Assembly: GCF_016901035.1 (NCBI RefSeq)
Contig: NZ_JAFEUF010000026.1
Coordinates: 1-49,006 of the forward strand
Length of the DNA stretch: 49,006 nucleotides
Origin: Streptomyces durocortorensis
Lineage (GTDB): Bacteria; Actinomycetota; Actinomycetes; Streptomycetales; Streptomycetaceae
Direction: 5' to 3'
Under the pieces are notes generated by a model, which was not told the origin of the DNA, ran no database searches, and saw only the letters and a list, made by a program, of their open reading frames with translations. Shown one piece after another: positions 1 to 8,236 of the stretch; positions within the stretch are counted from its first letter, which is position 1, and every line of letters begins with the position of its first letter. Both the position numbers and the translations under genes were made by a program.

Positions 1-37
1 GTCCCGTCCCGTCCCGCTCTCCCCGTCCCGTCCCGTA
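1..37. repeat. GTCCC pentamer tandem repeat
   Basis: Three perfect GTCCC units at 1-15 and two more at 25-34 lie just downstream of the MFS gene that ends at 42. The tract is cut by the window edge, so its full length and any terminator role cannot be judged. Confidence 0.6.
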
Positions 38-41
38 CGGT

Positions 42-2516
42 TCAGTCCTCGTGGCCCAGCTGGAGGTCCCGCTCGGTGCGGCCGCCGCCCGCGACCTGGA
101 GGACCGTGGCGACCGGCGGGTATCCGGCGGCGATCACGGTGTACTCCCCCGACGACAGGTCGACGAACCGGAACGAGCCGTCCGCCCCGGTGGTGAGCGT
201 GTCCACCACGTTCCCCGCCGCGTCGAGCAGGGTGACCCGGGCGTCCTCGACGGGCCGCCCGCCGGTGGCCCGGACCACGCCGCGCAGGACGGCCCCGCCC
301 GCCAGCTGGATGTCCTGCCGGGTCTCCCGGGCGGCCTGCACGCTGACCGGGAGGGCGGCGGGGCGGAAGGCGGGGGCGCTGGCGGCGAGGGTGTACTCGC
401 CCGCGATCAGCTCGCCGATGACATAGCCGCCCTCGCGGCCGGTCCGCGTCGAGGCGACGACCTCGCCCCGTACGTCGGTGAGGGTGACGGCCGCGTCGGG
501 GACGGGGGCGCCGTCAGGGGTGAGGACGGAACCGGCCAGGCGGCCGGCGCCGCCGAGCACCACGTCCAGCTCGACGGGGCGTTCGCCCACGGTGACGCTG
601 ACGGCCTGCGGCTGGTGGCCTCCGGCGGCGGCGATCAGGACGTACGAGCCGGCGCCGGGGACGCTGAGTGCGTACCGCCCGTCCTCGCCGCTGCCCCCGC
701 GCCCGACCTGCTGCCCCTGGACGTCGATGAGGGTGAGGGCGGCCCGGGGAACGGTGGTGCCGTCGGGGTGCTGGACGCCGCCGTGGACCGGGACACCGGC
801 GCGCTGACCGGAGGCGGCGGGCCGGCCGGAGTCGGCGCGGGCGGCGGGGATCTGGGTGGTCGTGGGCTCGGCGGCGGCTTCGGGGCTGTGGTGGGACACC
901 AGCGGTTTCTCCTTGAGGAAGAAGGCGAGGATCAGGCCGAGCACGAGCACCGGCACGAGGTAGAGGAAGATGCGCGGCATCGCGTCGACGTACGCCTGGA
1001 TGTAGGCGTCGCGCAGCGCGGGTTCCATCGCGTGGACGATCTGCGGGGTGATCGACTCGGGGTCGGGCAGCTCCGCACCGGTGGGCAGGCGGACGCCGAG
1101 GGCGTCGGAGAGCCGCCCGGCGAACAGCGTGCCGAAGATCGCCGCGCCGACGCTGCCGCCGATCTGCCGGAAGTAGTTGTTGGCACTGGTGGCGGTGCCG
1201 AGGTCGGACGGGCGTACGGAGTTCTGCACGGCGAGCACGAGGACGGACATGACCAGTCCGATGCCGAGGCCGAGGACGGCCTGGTAGAAGCTGTACGCCA
1301 GGGGGGAGGTGTCCGCCTCCAGCAGGGACAGCAGCGCCATGCCGACCACCGAGACGGCGCCGCCGACGATCGGGTAGATCCGGTAGCGGCCGGTGCGGGT
1401 GATGAGCTGGCCCGAGGCGATGGAGCCGCCGACGATGCCCATCATCATCGGGAGCATCAGCAGCCCGGACTCGGTGGCGCTGACCCCGTCGACCATCTGG
1501 AGGTAGGTGGGGAGGTAGCTGGCGGCGCCGAAGAGCGCGACGCCGACGACCGCGCCGATCAGCCCGGTGACGTTGAAGACGGAGTCACGGAACAGCCGCA
1601 GCGGAATGATCGGTTCCGCGGCCCGGTGCTCGACGGCGACGAAGAGCGCCGTGGAGACCACCGCGCCCGCGGCGAGGCCGAGGATGGTGCGCGAGCCCCA
1701 GGCGTACTCGGTGCCGCCCCAACTGGTCACCAGCACCAGGCAGGTGGAGGCGACGGCGAGGAGCACCGCGCCCAGGACGTCGAGCCGGGGGCGTACGGCG
1801 GGCCGGGGCAGCTTGAGGACGACCGCGATGACGGCCAGGGTGACCAGGCCGAAGGGGACGTTGATGTAGAAGCACCAGCGCCAGGAGGCGTGGTCGGTGA
1901 AGAACCCGCCGAGCAGCGGTCCGGCGACCGAGGCGAGGCCGAAGACCGCACCGATGAGGCCCATGTAGCGGCCGCGCTCCCGGGCCGGGACGATGTCCGC
2001 GATGATCGCCTGGACGCCGATCATGAGACCGCCGCCGCCGACGCCCTGGAGGGCGCGGAAGGCGATCAGCTCGTCCATCGTGCGGGACCAGCCCGCGAGG
2101 GCGGAGCCGATGATGAAGACGACGATGGCGAACTGGAAGACGCCCTTGCGACCGAAGAGGTCGCCGAGCTTGCCGTACAGCGGCAGGACGATGGTGGAGG
2201 CGAGGAGATAGGCGGTGACCGCCCAGGACATCTTCTCCAGGCCGTGCAGCTCGCCGACGATCTTCGGCAGGGCGGTGGCGACGATCATCTGGTCGAGCGC
2301 CGCGAGCAGCAGGGTGAGCATCAGCCCGAGGAAGACCATGCGGACCTTGCGGGGGCTGATGTCCGCCGCCGCCTGGCCGGATCCCGGTCCAGCCGGAGGG
2401 GGCGGCGGGGGCGCCGGTGCGGTGGCTCCGGCGGCCGCCGCCGTGCCGCCCGGATCCGAGCCCTCCGGTCCTGTGCCGTCCGGCTCGTCCTTCACCAGCG
2501 TGATACCGCCCACCAC
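42..2516 (-). CDS. DHA2-type MFS drug exporter with C-terminal carboxypeptidase-regulatory-like repeats
   Basis: Predicted inner-membrane proton-coupled exporter of the EmrB/QacA (14-TM) class, 824 residues. After a Pro/Ala/Gly-rich cytoplasmic stretch, the first helix carries the family pattern LDQMIVATALP, followed by GKLGDLFGRKG (MFS motif A) and many hydrophobic segments to about residue 545. About 240 residues follow that ordinary DHA2 proteins lack: three repeats of about 80 residues with the pattern PDG..VPDAAVTLTDVRG...G.Y.....GEYTL, typical of carboxypeptidase-regulatory-like/Cna-B beta-sandwiches. I chose the GTG at 2516 because a GAGGGGAG ribosome site lies 6 nt upstream; an ATG at 2579 would add 21 residues without a site. 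The substrate is unknown. The tail may face either side of the membrane; 14 helices would place it in the cytoplasm. Confidence 0.88.
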   Translation of the reverse strand: MVGGITLVKDEPDGTGPEGSDPGGTAAAAGATAPAPPPPPPAGPGSGQAAADISPRKVRMVFLGLMLTLLLAALDQMIVATALPKIVGELHGLEKMSWAVTAYLLASTIVLPLYGKLGDLFGRKGVFQFAIVVFIIGSALAGWSRTMDELIAFRALQGVGGGGLMIGVQAIIADIVPARERGRYMGLIGAVFGLASVAGPLLGGFFTDHASWRWCFYINVPFGLVTLAVIAVVLKLPRPAVRPRLDVLGAVLLAVASTCLVLVTSWGGTEYAWGSRTILGLAAGAVVSTALFVAVEHRAAEPIIPLRLFRDSVFNVTGLIGAVVGVALFGAASYLPTYLQMVDGVSATESGLLMLPMMMGIVGGSIASGQLITRTGRYRIYPIVGGAVSVVGMALLSLLEADTSPLAYSFYQAVLGLGIGLVMSVLVLAVQNSVRPSDLGTATSANNYFRQIGGSVGAAIFGTLFAGRLSDALGVRLPTGAELPDPESITPQIVHAMEPALRDAYIQAYVDAMPRIFLYLVPVLVLGLILAFFLKEKPLVSHHSPEAAAEPTTTQIPAARADSGRPAASGQRAGVPVHGGVQHPDGTTVPRAALTLIDVQGQQVGRGGSGEDGRYALSVPGAGSYVLIAAAGGHQPQAVSVTVGERPVELDVVLGGAGRLAGSVLTPDGAPVPDAAVTLTDVRGEVVASTRTGREGGYVIGELIAGEYTLAASAPAFRPAALPVSVQAARETRQDIQLAGGAVLRGVVRATGGRPVEDARVTLLDAAGNVVDTLTTGADGSFRFVDLSSGEYTVIAAGYPPVATVLQVAGGGRTERDLQLGHED

Positions 2517-2735
2517 GTAACGCTCCCCTCGTCGCACCTGCGCCGCCCATTTCTCGCATCGCGCGGCAAGGCGGGGCAAATGTGACGAGGGGCGTACGCG
2601 GCGCGCACAGAGGGCTTATGCGCCGGTGGGAGCCACTACGGCGCACAACCGGCCGCCCCGGAAAACCACCCGTTCCGGTGAGGCCGGTCCTCCCGCGGAG
2701 GCCGGATCGTCCGACCTCCGTTGCGGGGAAAGGGA

Positions 2736-2797
2736 GTTGCTTCTCGACCTCGGGAGCGAGGTTGAGGAAGTTACTTCTCGACCTCGGTGGCGAGGTT
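2736..2797. repeat. Imperfect 34-bp tandem duplication of a gene end
   Basis: The last codons of the SRPBCC gene (its stop is 2773-2771) are present again 34 bp further downstream of that stop, at 2736-2763. The copies share CTTCTCGACCTCGG and GCGAGGTT. It looks like a small local duplication of the 3' end. Nothing else was recognised in the 254 bases between the MFS start and the SRPBCC stop. Confidence 0.55.
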
Positions 2798-3214
2798 CTG
2801 GAGCAGCTCGTCGTAGATCCGGGCGAGGCCCTTGGGGGCGAAGGTCCGCTCGAAGAACCCGCCGATGCCGCCCGCGCCGTCCCAGACCGTGACGACGACG
2901 GCCTTGGACTTTCCCTCACCGGCCGGGGTGACGGTCCAGGTGGTGACCATGGAGGAGTTGCGGTCCTTCTCGACGAGCTGCCCGTCGGTCGGCTCGCTGA
3001 CCTCCAGCAGGCAGTCGCGGACGCGCTTGCTGGTCGCCTGGAGCTTCCAGTGCACGAGGGTGCCCTCGCCGTCGCCGCCCTCGCGGACCTCGTACTCGCT
3101 GAAGTGCCCGGGCAGCACCTTGCCACGGACGTCCTTGTAGTCGGCCAGCGCGTCGAACACCGCCTCTGCGTCCGCCGCGATGATCCGCTCCGTGGTGGCC
3201 TCGACCTGCGCCAT
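2771..3214 (-). CDS. SRPBCC family protein (polyketide cyclase/START-like fold)
   Basis: A 147-residue single-domain protein that opens MAQVEATTERIIAADAEAVF, the usual SRPBCC start in which the first strand is followed by a helix beginning D(A)xxVFDALADY. The family forms a helix-grip fold with a deep hydrophobic cavity and binds lipids or polyketide-like ligands; the ligand here cannot be deduced. No signal peptide or membrane helix is visible, so it is probably cytosolic. The ATG is chosen for the GGAGGAACAGCC just before it; upstream frame extension has no initiation site. It lies upstream of the MFS gene on the same strand but 254 bp apart, so co-transcription is uncertain. Confidence 0.85.
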   Translation of the reverse strand: MAQVEATTERIIAADAEAVFDALADYKDVRGKVLPGHFSEYEVREGGDGEGTLVHWKLQATSKRVRDCLLEVSEPTDGQLVEKDRNSSMVTTWTVTPAGEGKSKAVVVTVWDGAGGIGGFFERTFAPKGLARIYDELLQNLATEVEK

Positions 3215-3327
3215 GGCTGTTCCTCCAGCACTCGGTTGTTCGGTGGGTGAGCTGAGCCAACCACCTCGGGCACAGCCGCTCAAAATCGGGGCTGGGAGAG
3301 GGTCGACGGGAGGGGATCGGGAGGGGA

Positions 3328-3720
3328 TCAGGGGTGACGGGCGGCGAGTACGCAGAATTCGTTCCCCTCCGGGTCGGTGAGGACGGTCCAGCTCGCCCCG
3401 CCCTGTCCGACGTCGGCGCGCCGGGCCCCGAGCGCGAGCAGTCGTTCGACCTCCTCGTGCTGTTCCCGGTCGGTGGGGTTGACGTCGATGTGGAGCCGGT
3501 TCTTGACGGTCTTGCCCTCGGGAACGCGCGCGAAGGTCAGCGTCGGCGGCACGGGGCCAGGGCGGTCTTTCCCCTCGGGCACGGCGGGCGAGCCGATGGT
3601 GACGACGCCCTCCCCCTCCTCCACGCCCTGCACCTCGTAGTCGAGGACCGCGCACCAGAAACGGGCCAGGCCGGCGGGGTCGGCACAGTCGACCGCGAGC
3701 TCGGTGAACTTGCTGGCCAT
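3328..3720 (-). CDS. VOC (glyoxalase/bleomycin-resistance-like) protein
   Basis: A 130-residue protein beginning MASKFTELAVDCADPAGLA, the common opening of actinobacterial glyoxalase-like VOC proteins. It ends WTVLTDPEGNEFCVLA, the second beta-alpha-beta-beta-beta unit with the conserved D-P-(E)-G-N-E-F metal-site strand, and carries HIDVNP in the middle. Members bind a divalent metal or act as drug-sequestering or isomerase enzymes; the reaction here is not predictable. GGGAGGT stands before the ATG. It is divergent from the radical SAM gene, and their shared 122-bp gap holds an SOS box that could also affect this gene. Confidence 0.85.
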   Translation of the reverse strand: MASKFTELAVDCADPAGLARFWCAVLDYEVQGVEEGEGVVTIGSPAVPEGKDRPGPVPPTLTFARVPEGKTVKNRLHIDVNPTDREQHEEVERLLALGARRADVGQGGASWTVLTDPEGNEFCVLAARHP

Positions 3721-3797
3721 GGTCGGGACCTCCCGGTCAGGTAGCGGCTCCTTGACGGGCCACACGCTAGTCGCAGGGCTGCCTCGCACGATCAAGG

Positions 3798-3809
3798 GAA
3801 CAAGTGTTC
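3798..3809. promoter_or_regulatory. LexA-binding SOS box (GAAC-N4-GTTC)
   Basis: The sequence GAACAAGTGTTC is a perfect match to the actinobacterial/Bacillus-type SOS box GAACNNNNGTTC. It abuts a -10-like TATTCT at 3810-3815, about 27 nt before the radical SAM start codon at 3843. A bound LexA dimer would cover the promoter, so the downstream gene is predicted to be DNA-damage inducible. The site is seen directly; LexA binding is inferred. Confidence 0.8.
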
Positions 3810-3842
3810 TATTCTGCGAGCAGTGCTACCGAGGAGGCGTCC

Positions 3843-4886
3843 ATGCGCTGGGACAATTTGGTCGAGAACGGCTCGACGACCGGGAACAGCGCGCTCTTCG
3901 CCGCGGACGCGGTGACCACGCGCACGTTCGACACCCCGGAGTTCCGGGGCATCACCTTCCACGAGATCCGGGCCCGTTCGATCCTGAACCGGGTGCCCGG
4001 GGCCTCGCGGATGCCGTTCGAGTGGACGGTGAACCCGTACCGGGGCTGCTCGCACGCCTGTGTGTACTGCTTCGCCCGCAAGACCCACAGCTATCTGGAC
4101 CTGGACACCGGCATCGGCTTCGACTCCCAGATCGTCGTCAAGGTCAACGCCGCCGAGCTGCTCCAGCGGGAGCTGGCCTCCCGGCACTGGCGGGGCGAGC
4201 ACATCGCCATGGGCACGAACGTGGACTGCTACCAGCGGGCGGAGGGCCGGTACCGGCTCATGCCCGGCATCATCAGCGCCCTGCGCGACCGCGCGAACCC
4301 GTTCTCGATCCTCACCAAGGGCACGCTGATCCTGCGGGATCTGGAGCTGCTGCGGCAGGCCGCCGAGGTCACCGAGGTCGGCGTCTCGGTCTCCGTGGGC
4401 TTCACCGACCGGGAGCTGTGGCGGACGGTGGAGCCGGGCACCCCCTCCCCCGGCCGCCGCCTCGACGCCGTCCACACGCTGACGCAGGCCGGGATCGGCT
4501 GCTCGGTCCTGATGGCGCCCGTCATCCCCTTCCTCGGCGACAGCCCGGAGCAGCTGCGCGCCACGGTCTCCGCGATCGCGGCGGCCGGGGCCGTCTCGGT
4601 GACCCCGCTCGTCCTGCATCTGCGCCCCGGCGCCCGCGAGTGGTATCTGCGCTGGCTGGGCCTGCACCACCCGCACCTGGTGGAGCGGTACGAACGGATG
4701 TACGGGGACGGGGCGTACGCCCCCACCTGGTACCAGCGCCGGATCACCCGTCAGGTGCACGAGCTGGCGGACGAGTTCGGGATCGGCCCGGCGCACCGGG
4801 GGGAGACGACCCGCCGGATCACCCCGGCCCCGGCAGCCCAGGCGGCTGCCCCGGAGCCCGGGCCGACCCAGCTGACCCTGCTCTGA
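3843..4886 (+). CDS. Rv2578c-family radical SAM protein
   Basis: A 347-residue radical SAM protein resembling mycobacterial Rv2578c and distantly the spore photoproduct lyase group. It has NPYRGCSHACVYCFARKTH, with the CX3CX2C [4Fe-4S] cysteines at residues 69, 73 and 76, then SILTKGTLILRD and VSVSVGFTD, typical of this family's barrel. The reaction is not established; relatives are often annotated as DNA repair photolyases. Start chosen: the ATG preceded by GAGGAGGCGTCC; an earlier frame start at 3804 lies inside the SOS box and promoter. The SOS box at 3798-3809 supports a role in the DNA-damage response. The C-terminal 40 residues are Pro/Ala-rich and probably disordered. Confidence 0.9.
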   Translation: MRWDNLVENGSTTGNSALFAADAVTTRTFDTPEFRGITFHEIRARSILNRVPGASRMPFEWTVNPYRGCSHACVYCFARKTHSYLDLDTGIGFDSQIVVKVNAAELLQRELASRHWRGEHIAMGTNVDCYQRAEGRYRLMPGIISALRDRANPFSILTKGTLILRDLELLRQAAEVTEVGVSVSVGFTDRELWRTVEPGTPSPGRRLDAVHTLTQAGIGCSVLMAPVIPFLGDSPEQLRATVSAIAAAGAVSVTPLVLHLRPGAREWYLRWLGLHHPHLVERYERMYGDGAYAPTWYQRRITRQVHELADEFGIGPAHRGETTRRITPAPAAQAAAPEPGPTQLTLL

Positions 4887-5061
4887 CATCCGTCCGAAGG
4901 CGACCGGTGGGGCCTGTGGGTACTCAAGGCCACCCGTGGGGCCGATGGCGTGACCGTACGGGTCGACTCCGCGCGGAACGGGCCCTTCCGCGGGGGAATT
5001 CGGGGAGCATGCGGCGGGGACCGGTGATCCGGCGCCGCGTCCCGCCACTCCGGGAGGCCCC

Positions 5062-6648
5062 ATGACGAAACGTGCAGGAATTCTGGTCGCCGTCGGCGCG
5101 ACCGTCGCCGGTCTGCTGACCGCCGCGCCCGGTCCGGCCGCCGCCACCTCGGCTAGCACGCCGCCCGCCCCGAAGCTGAAGTGGACCGACTGTCCGACCG
5201 AGAGCTACCCGACGCTCCAGTGCGCGAAGGTCCGCGCCCCGCTGGACCACCGTCGCCCCTCGGGCCGTCAGGTCACGCTCGCCCTGTCCCGTGTCCCGCA
5301 CACCGCGAAGAAGTTCCAGGGCCCGCTGCTGGTCAACCCGGGCGGGCCGGGCGGCAGCGGTCTGTCGATGGCCGGGTTCGTGGCGTCCTCGCTGCCGAAG
5401 AAGGTGGCCGCACAGTACGACGTGATCGGCTTCGACCCGCGCGGCGTCGGCAAGAGCACGCCCGCCCTGAACTGCCTGCCCGGGCACTTCGACCCGGTCC
5501 GCCCCGACTCGGTGCCGACCTCCTACCGCTCCGAGCGGATCAACCGGGACCGCGCCGAGGCCTTCGCCCGGGCCTGCGGCGAGAAGCACGGCGATGTGCT
5601 GCCGTACATGGACACGGTCAGCGCGGCCAAGGACCTCGACGTGATCCGCAGGGCGCTGGGCTCCCGGCAGCTCAACTACTTCGGCTACTCCTACGGCACC
5701 TACCTCGGCGCGGTCTACGCCAAGCTGTACCCGGAGCGCGTGCGCCGGCTGGTGCTGGACTCGGTCGTGGACCCGGACGACGTCTGGTACGAGGGCAACC
5801 TCGGCCAGGACTACGCCTTCGACGACCGCCACAAGGCCTTCGCCGCCTGGGTCGCGAAGAACGACGCCACGTACGGCCTGGGCACCGACCCCGCACGGGT
5901 CGAGGCCGCCTGGTACCGGATGCGGGCGGACGTGGCACGGACGCCCGCCGGCGGCACGGTCGGCGCGAGCGAACTGGAGGACACCTTCCTGCCCGGCGGG
6001 TACTACAACGGCTACTGGCCCTACCTCGCCGAGGCGTTCGCCGCGTACGTGAAGAACCGGGACGCCGAGGCGCTGGTCGAGGTGTACGAGAACTTCGGCG
6101 CGGTCGACGCGAGCGGCGACAACGGCTACTCGGTCTACACGGCCGTCCAGTGCCGCGACGCCGGCTGGCCCGAGCACTGGAGCACCTGGCGCAACGACAG
6201 CCGGCGCATCCACAAGAAGGCGCCGTTCATGACCTGGAACAACACCTGGTACAACGCGCCGTGCGCGAACTGGCCGGTGCCTCCGCTGCGGCCCCTCCCG
6301 GTGAACAACCGCCAGCTGCCCCCGGCGCTCATCCTCCAGGCCACCGACGACGCGGCGACCCCGTACGGCGGGGCGGTCAGCATGCACCGCAAGCTCAAGG
6401 GCTCCAGCCTCGTCGTGGAGGAGGGCGGCGGCAACCACGGCATCACGCTGAGCGGCAACGACTGCCTGGACCGGCATCTGACGGCCTATCTGACCGACGG
6501 CACGGTCCCGCGCGGCCGGGGCGAGGCCGACGCGGTCTGCGCCGCCCTGCCGGAGCCGAAGCCGCTGCCCGCCGAGAAGGCGGCGGCCCAGTCGGTGGAC
6601 AACAGCAAGGGCAGCCGTCTGCACGGTCTGCTGGGCTTCCGCCGCTGA
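5062..6648 (+). CDS. Secreted alpha/beta-hydrolase, tripeptidyl aminopeptidase (Tap/SlpD-like)
   Basis: A 528-residue exported serine peptidase of family S33. Residues 1-30 form a signal peptide (MTKR, a hydrophobic core, then PAAATSA). The oxyanion region reads NPGGPGGSG and the nucleophile elbow GYSYGTYLG puts the catalytic serine at about 210. The C-terminal TAP-like domain supplies the acid in QATDDAATP and the histidine in GGGNHGITL. Relatives remove N-terminal tripeptides from extracellular proteins and compete with or mature other secreted proteases. Length and motif order are normal for the family. The ATG follows GGGAGGCCCC. It stands alone; the 175-bp gap upstream holds no recognised element. 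Confidence 0.93.
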   Translation: MTKRAGILVAVGATVAGLLTAAPGPAAATSASTPPAPKLKWTDCPTESYPTLQCAKVRAPLDHRRPSGRQVTLALSRVPHTAKKFQGPLLVNPGGPGGSGLSMAGFVASSLPKKVAAQYDVIGFDPRGVGKSTPALNCLPGHFDPVRPDSVPTSYRSERINRDRAEAFARACGEKHGDVLPYMDTVSAAKDLDVIRRALGSRQLNYFGYSYGTYLGAVYAKLYPERVRRLVLDSVVDPDDVWYEGNLGQDYAFDDRHKAFAAWVAKNDATYGLGTDPARVEAAWYRMRADVARTPAGGTVGASELEDTFLPGGYYNGYWPYLAEAFAAYVKNRDAEALVEVYENFGAVDASGDNGYSVYTAVQCRDAGWPEHWSTWRNDSRRIHKKAPFMTWNNTWYNAPCANWPVPPLRPLPVNNRQLPPALILQATDDAATPYGGAVSMHRKLKGSSLVVEEGGGNHGITLSGNDCLDRHLTAYLTDGTVPRGRGEADAVCAALPEPKPLPAEKAAAQSVDNSKGSRLHGLLGFRR

Positions 6649-6726
6649 GCCGTCTCTCGCCGGCCCGTTGACGCGGCGTCGAAAATCACGGGCGGGGCGC
6701 GAGGGAGTGGTCGAGGATGGTCCGGC

Positions 6727-7314
6727 ATGAGCCACTCCACCACTCCCCCGCACCCGCCCGGCACCACGGTCCGTGACATGCGGATCGAGGACTGCGAGGC
6801 GGTCGCCGCGGTCCGGGTGCGCGGCTGGCAGCACGCCTACCGGGGCCTGCTGCCGCAGCCGTATCTCGACCGGATGGACATCGCCGAGGAGACCGGGCTG
6901 CGGCGCAGGCACTTCGAGGAACGCGGCGAGACCGTCAACGTGGTCGCCGAAGAGCCGGACGGCACGGTGACCGGCTGGGCCTGCGTCGGCCCGCACCGCG
7001 CCGAGGACCACGGGCTCCCCGGGTGCGAGCTGTACGCGATCTACATCCTGCCCGAGCACATCGGGACCGGGACCGGCCGCGCCCTGCTGGCCGAGCTGAC
7101 GGCCCGGGCCGCCGCCGCGGGCCACCCGGACATGGCGCTGTGGGTGCTCCGGGAGAACGCGCCGGCGCGCCGGTTCTACGAGCGGGCCGGATTCCGGCCG
7201 GACGGGGCCGAGGACACGTTCCTGGCGGGCGGCACCCTGGTGAACGAGGTGCGCTACGTCCGCCCGCTCACTGCACCGAACGTACGCCCCCTCACTCCCC
7301 CGGCAGCCGGCTGA
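6727..7314 (+). CDS. GNAT family N-acetyltransferase
   Basis: A 195-residue GNAT protein. The acetyl-CoA site is recognisable as LYAIYILPEHIGTGTGRALLAEL (motif A, Q/RxxGxG/A variant GTGTGR) followed by LWVLRENAPARRFYERAGF (motif B). The N-terminus TTVRDMRIEDCEAVAAVRVRGWQHAYRGLLP is typical of Streptomyces single-domain GNATs. The acceptor substrate is unknown. Its last 23 bases overlap tail-to-tail with the HEAT-like gene on the other strand (7292-7314), so the two convergent transcripts must interfere or share sequence. Confidence 0.88.
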   Translation: MSHSTTPPHPPGTTVRDMRIEDCEAVAAVRVRGWQHAYRGLLPQPYLDRMDIAEETGLRRRHFEERGETVNVVAEEPDGTVTGWACVGPHRAEDHGLPGCELYAIYILPEHIGTGTGRALLAELTARAAAAGHPDMALWVLRENAPARRFYERAGFRPDGAEDTFLAGGTLVNEVRYVRPLTAPNVRPLTPPAAG

Positions 7315-7876
7315 GCGCCGCCGCGGCGGCCGCGCCGAGCCGGGGATGCGGGAGGGCAGCCGTGAGGACCGGACGGGCCTGTTCGTCGGCCAGTCGGCCG
7401 AGGCCCTCGACGCAGGCCAGGGCGACGCGCCAGTGGGGTTCGCCGGGGGCCAGCAGGCGCTGGAGGGTGGTGACCAGGGCGGGGACCGACTCGGGGGCCC
7501 GCAGGTCGGTCAGCAGGCGTACCGGGTGCAGGGCGTAGGCGGTGCGCAGGGCGTTGGTGGCGAGCGCGGCGGCGGCCCGGGATGTGCGGGGGTCGTCCAG
7601 GCGGGCCAGGGCGTGGGCGGCGGAGACGCAGCGTTCGGGGTCGCGGTGGTTGAGCAGGAGCACCAGTGCCTCGAAGGCCCGCCGGTCGCCCGCGCAGCCG
7701 AGCCGGAAGGCGGCCATCTCGCGGGCCCACAGCGGCTGGTGCGGCTCCACGAGGACGCGGGCCAGCTCCTCGGGGTCCTCGGCGGCGACGAGCAGGGCGT
7801 AGCGCGGTGACCCGGCCGCCTCGGGCTCCAGCCGGTCCACGAGTGAACGGAACTCCTCGTCCATGACGTCATCCAT
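7292..7876 (-). CDS. HEAT-repeat-like protein
   Basis: An Ala/Leu-rich protein of 194 residues made of paired helices. A repeating pattern is visible: WAREMAAFRLGCAGDRRAFEALVLLL, then PERCVSAAHALARLDDPRTSRAAAAL, then PHWRVALACVEGLGRLADE. This matches HEAT/PBS-lyase repeats, which act as protein-binding scaffolds. Streptomyces relatives are sometimes mislabelled adenylosuccinate lyase; no lyase signature is present. The start is uncertain: ATGs at 7876 and 7864 both lack a good ribosome site and GTGs exist upstream. No partner is evident from the neighbours. Confidence 0.75.
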   Translation of the reverse strand: MDDVMDEEFRSLVDRLEPEAAGSPRYALLVAAEDPEELARVLVEPHQPLWAREMAAFRLGCAGDRRAFEALVLLLNHRDPERCVSAAHALARLDDPRTSRAAAALATNALRTAYALHPVRLLTDLRAPESVPALVTTLQRLLAPGEPHWRVALACVEGLGRLADEQARPVLTAALPHPRLGAAAAAALSRLPGE

Positions 7877-7969
7877 GACGCTCAGCGTATCGACGGACAC
7901 GCTCCGTGCGGGGCCGGTCGGCGGAGCCCGTGTGGTCCAGGGCACACGAACCCAGGGGTGGCGCGCTCG

Positions 7970-7987
7970 TTACTCGCCGGTTAATCT
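7970..7987 (+). promoter_or_regulatory. Putative hbd promoter with imperfect palindrome
   Basis: The 360-base gap between the HEAT-like gene and hbd opens with TTACTCGCCGGTTAA (7970-7984), an imperfect inverted repeat of the type TTA-CT-CGnCG-GT-TAA, overlapping a plausible -10 hexamer TAATCT (7982-7987). No good -35 is visible, which fits a repressor- or activator-dependent promoter. The symmetry resembles TetR-class operators. It differs from the GGCACTGAGTGCC module found at ccr and etfB. Confidence 0.45.
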
Positions 7988-8071
7988 CATCTGAGCGGGG
8001 CACACTCCCCGCAGGCTTCGGTGGCCTGGTGACGCAGCCATCGGAGTGCTTGTCGGTTCGGCTTTACGTGC

Positions 8072-8096
8072 GACGGACTCCGGGACAGAGTCCGTC
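8072..8096 (+). other. Perfect 9-bp hairpin in the hbd leader
   Basis: GACGGACTC and GAGTCCGTC flank a 7-nt loop, in the middle of a predicted 5' leader of about 240 nt. A weaker GCGGGG/CCCCGC stem lies upstream near 7995-8012. No U-run follows, so it is not a classical terminator, and I do not recognise a known riboswitch class. Role unknown. Confidence 0.55.
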
Positions 8097-8236
8097 ACCC
8101 CTCACGGCCGGGCGCGCTCGCTCGCGGCGCGTCGGCCCCGTGCTCCACGACACGCAGCTCCCGTACGCCACGCGCCGCTCCCTCATCGCCGCGCGCGCCG
8201 TGCTCCCACAGTCGTCACTCACCCTGGAGTCCCGTG

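Noticed and set aside
7985-8236. Cobalamin riboswitch in the hbd leader
   Set aside because: The pathway uses a B12 enzyme and the leader is structured, but I could not find the conserved B12-box or the matching core elements.
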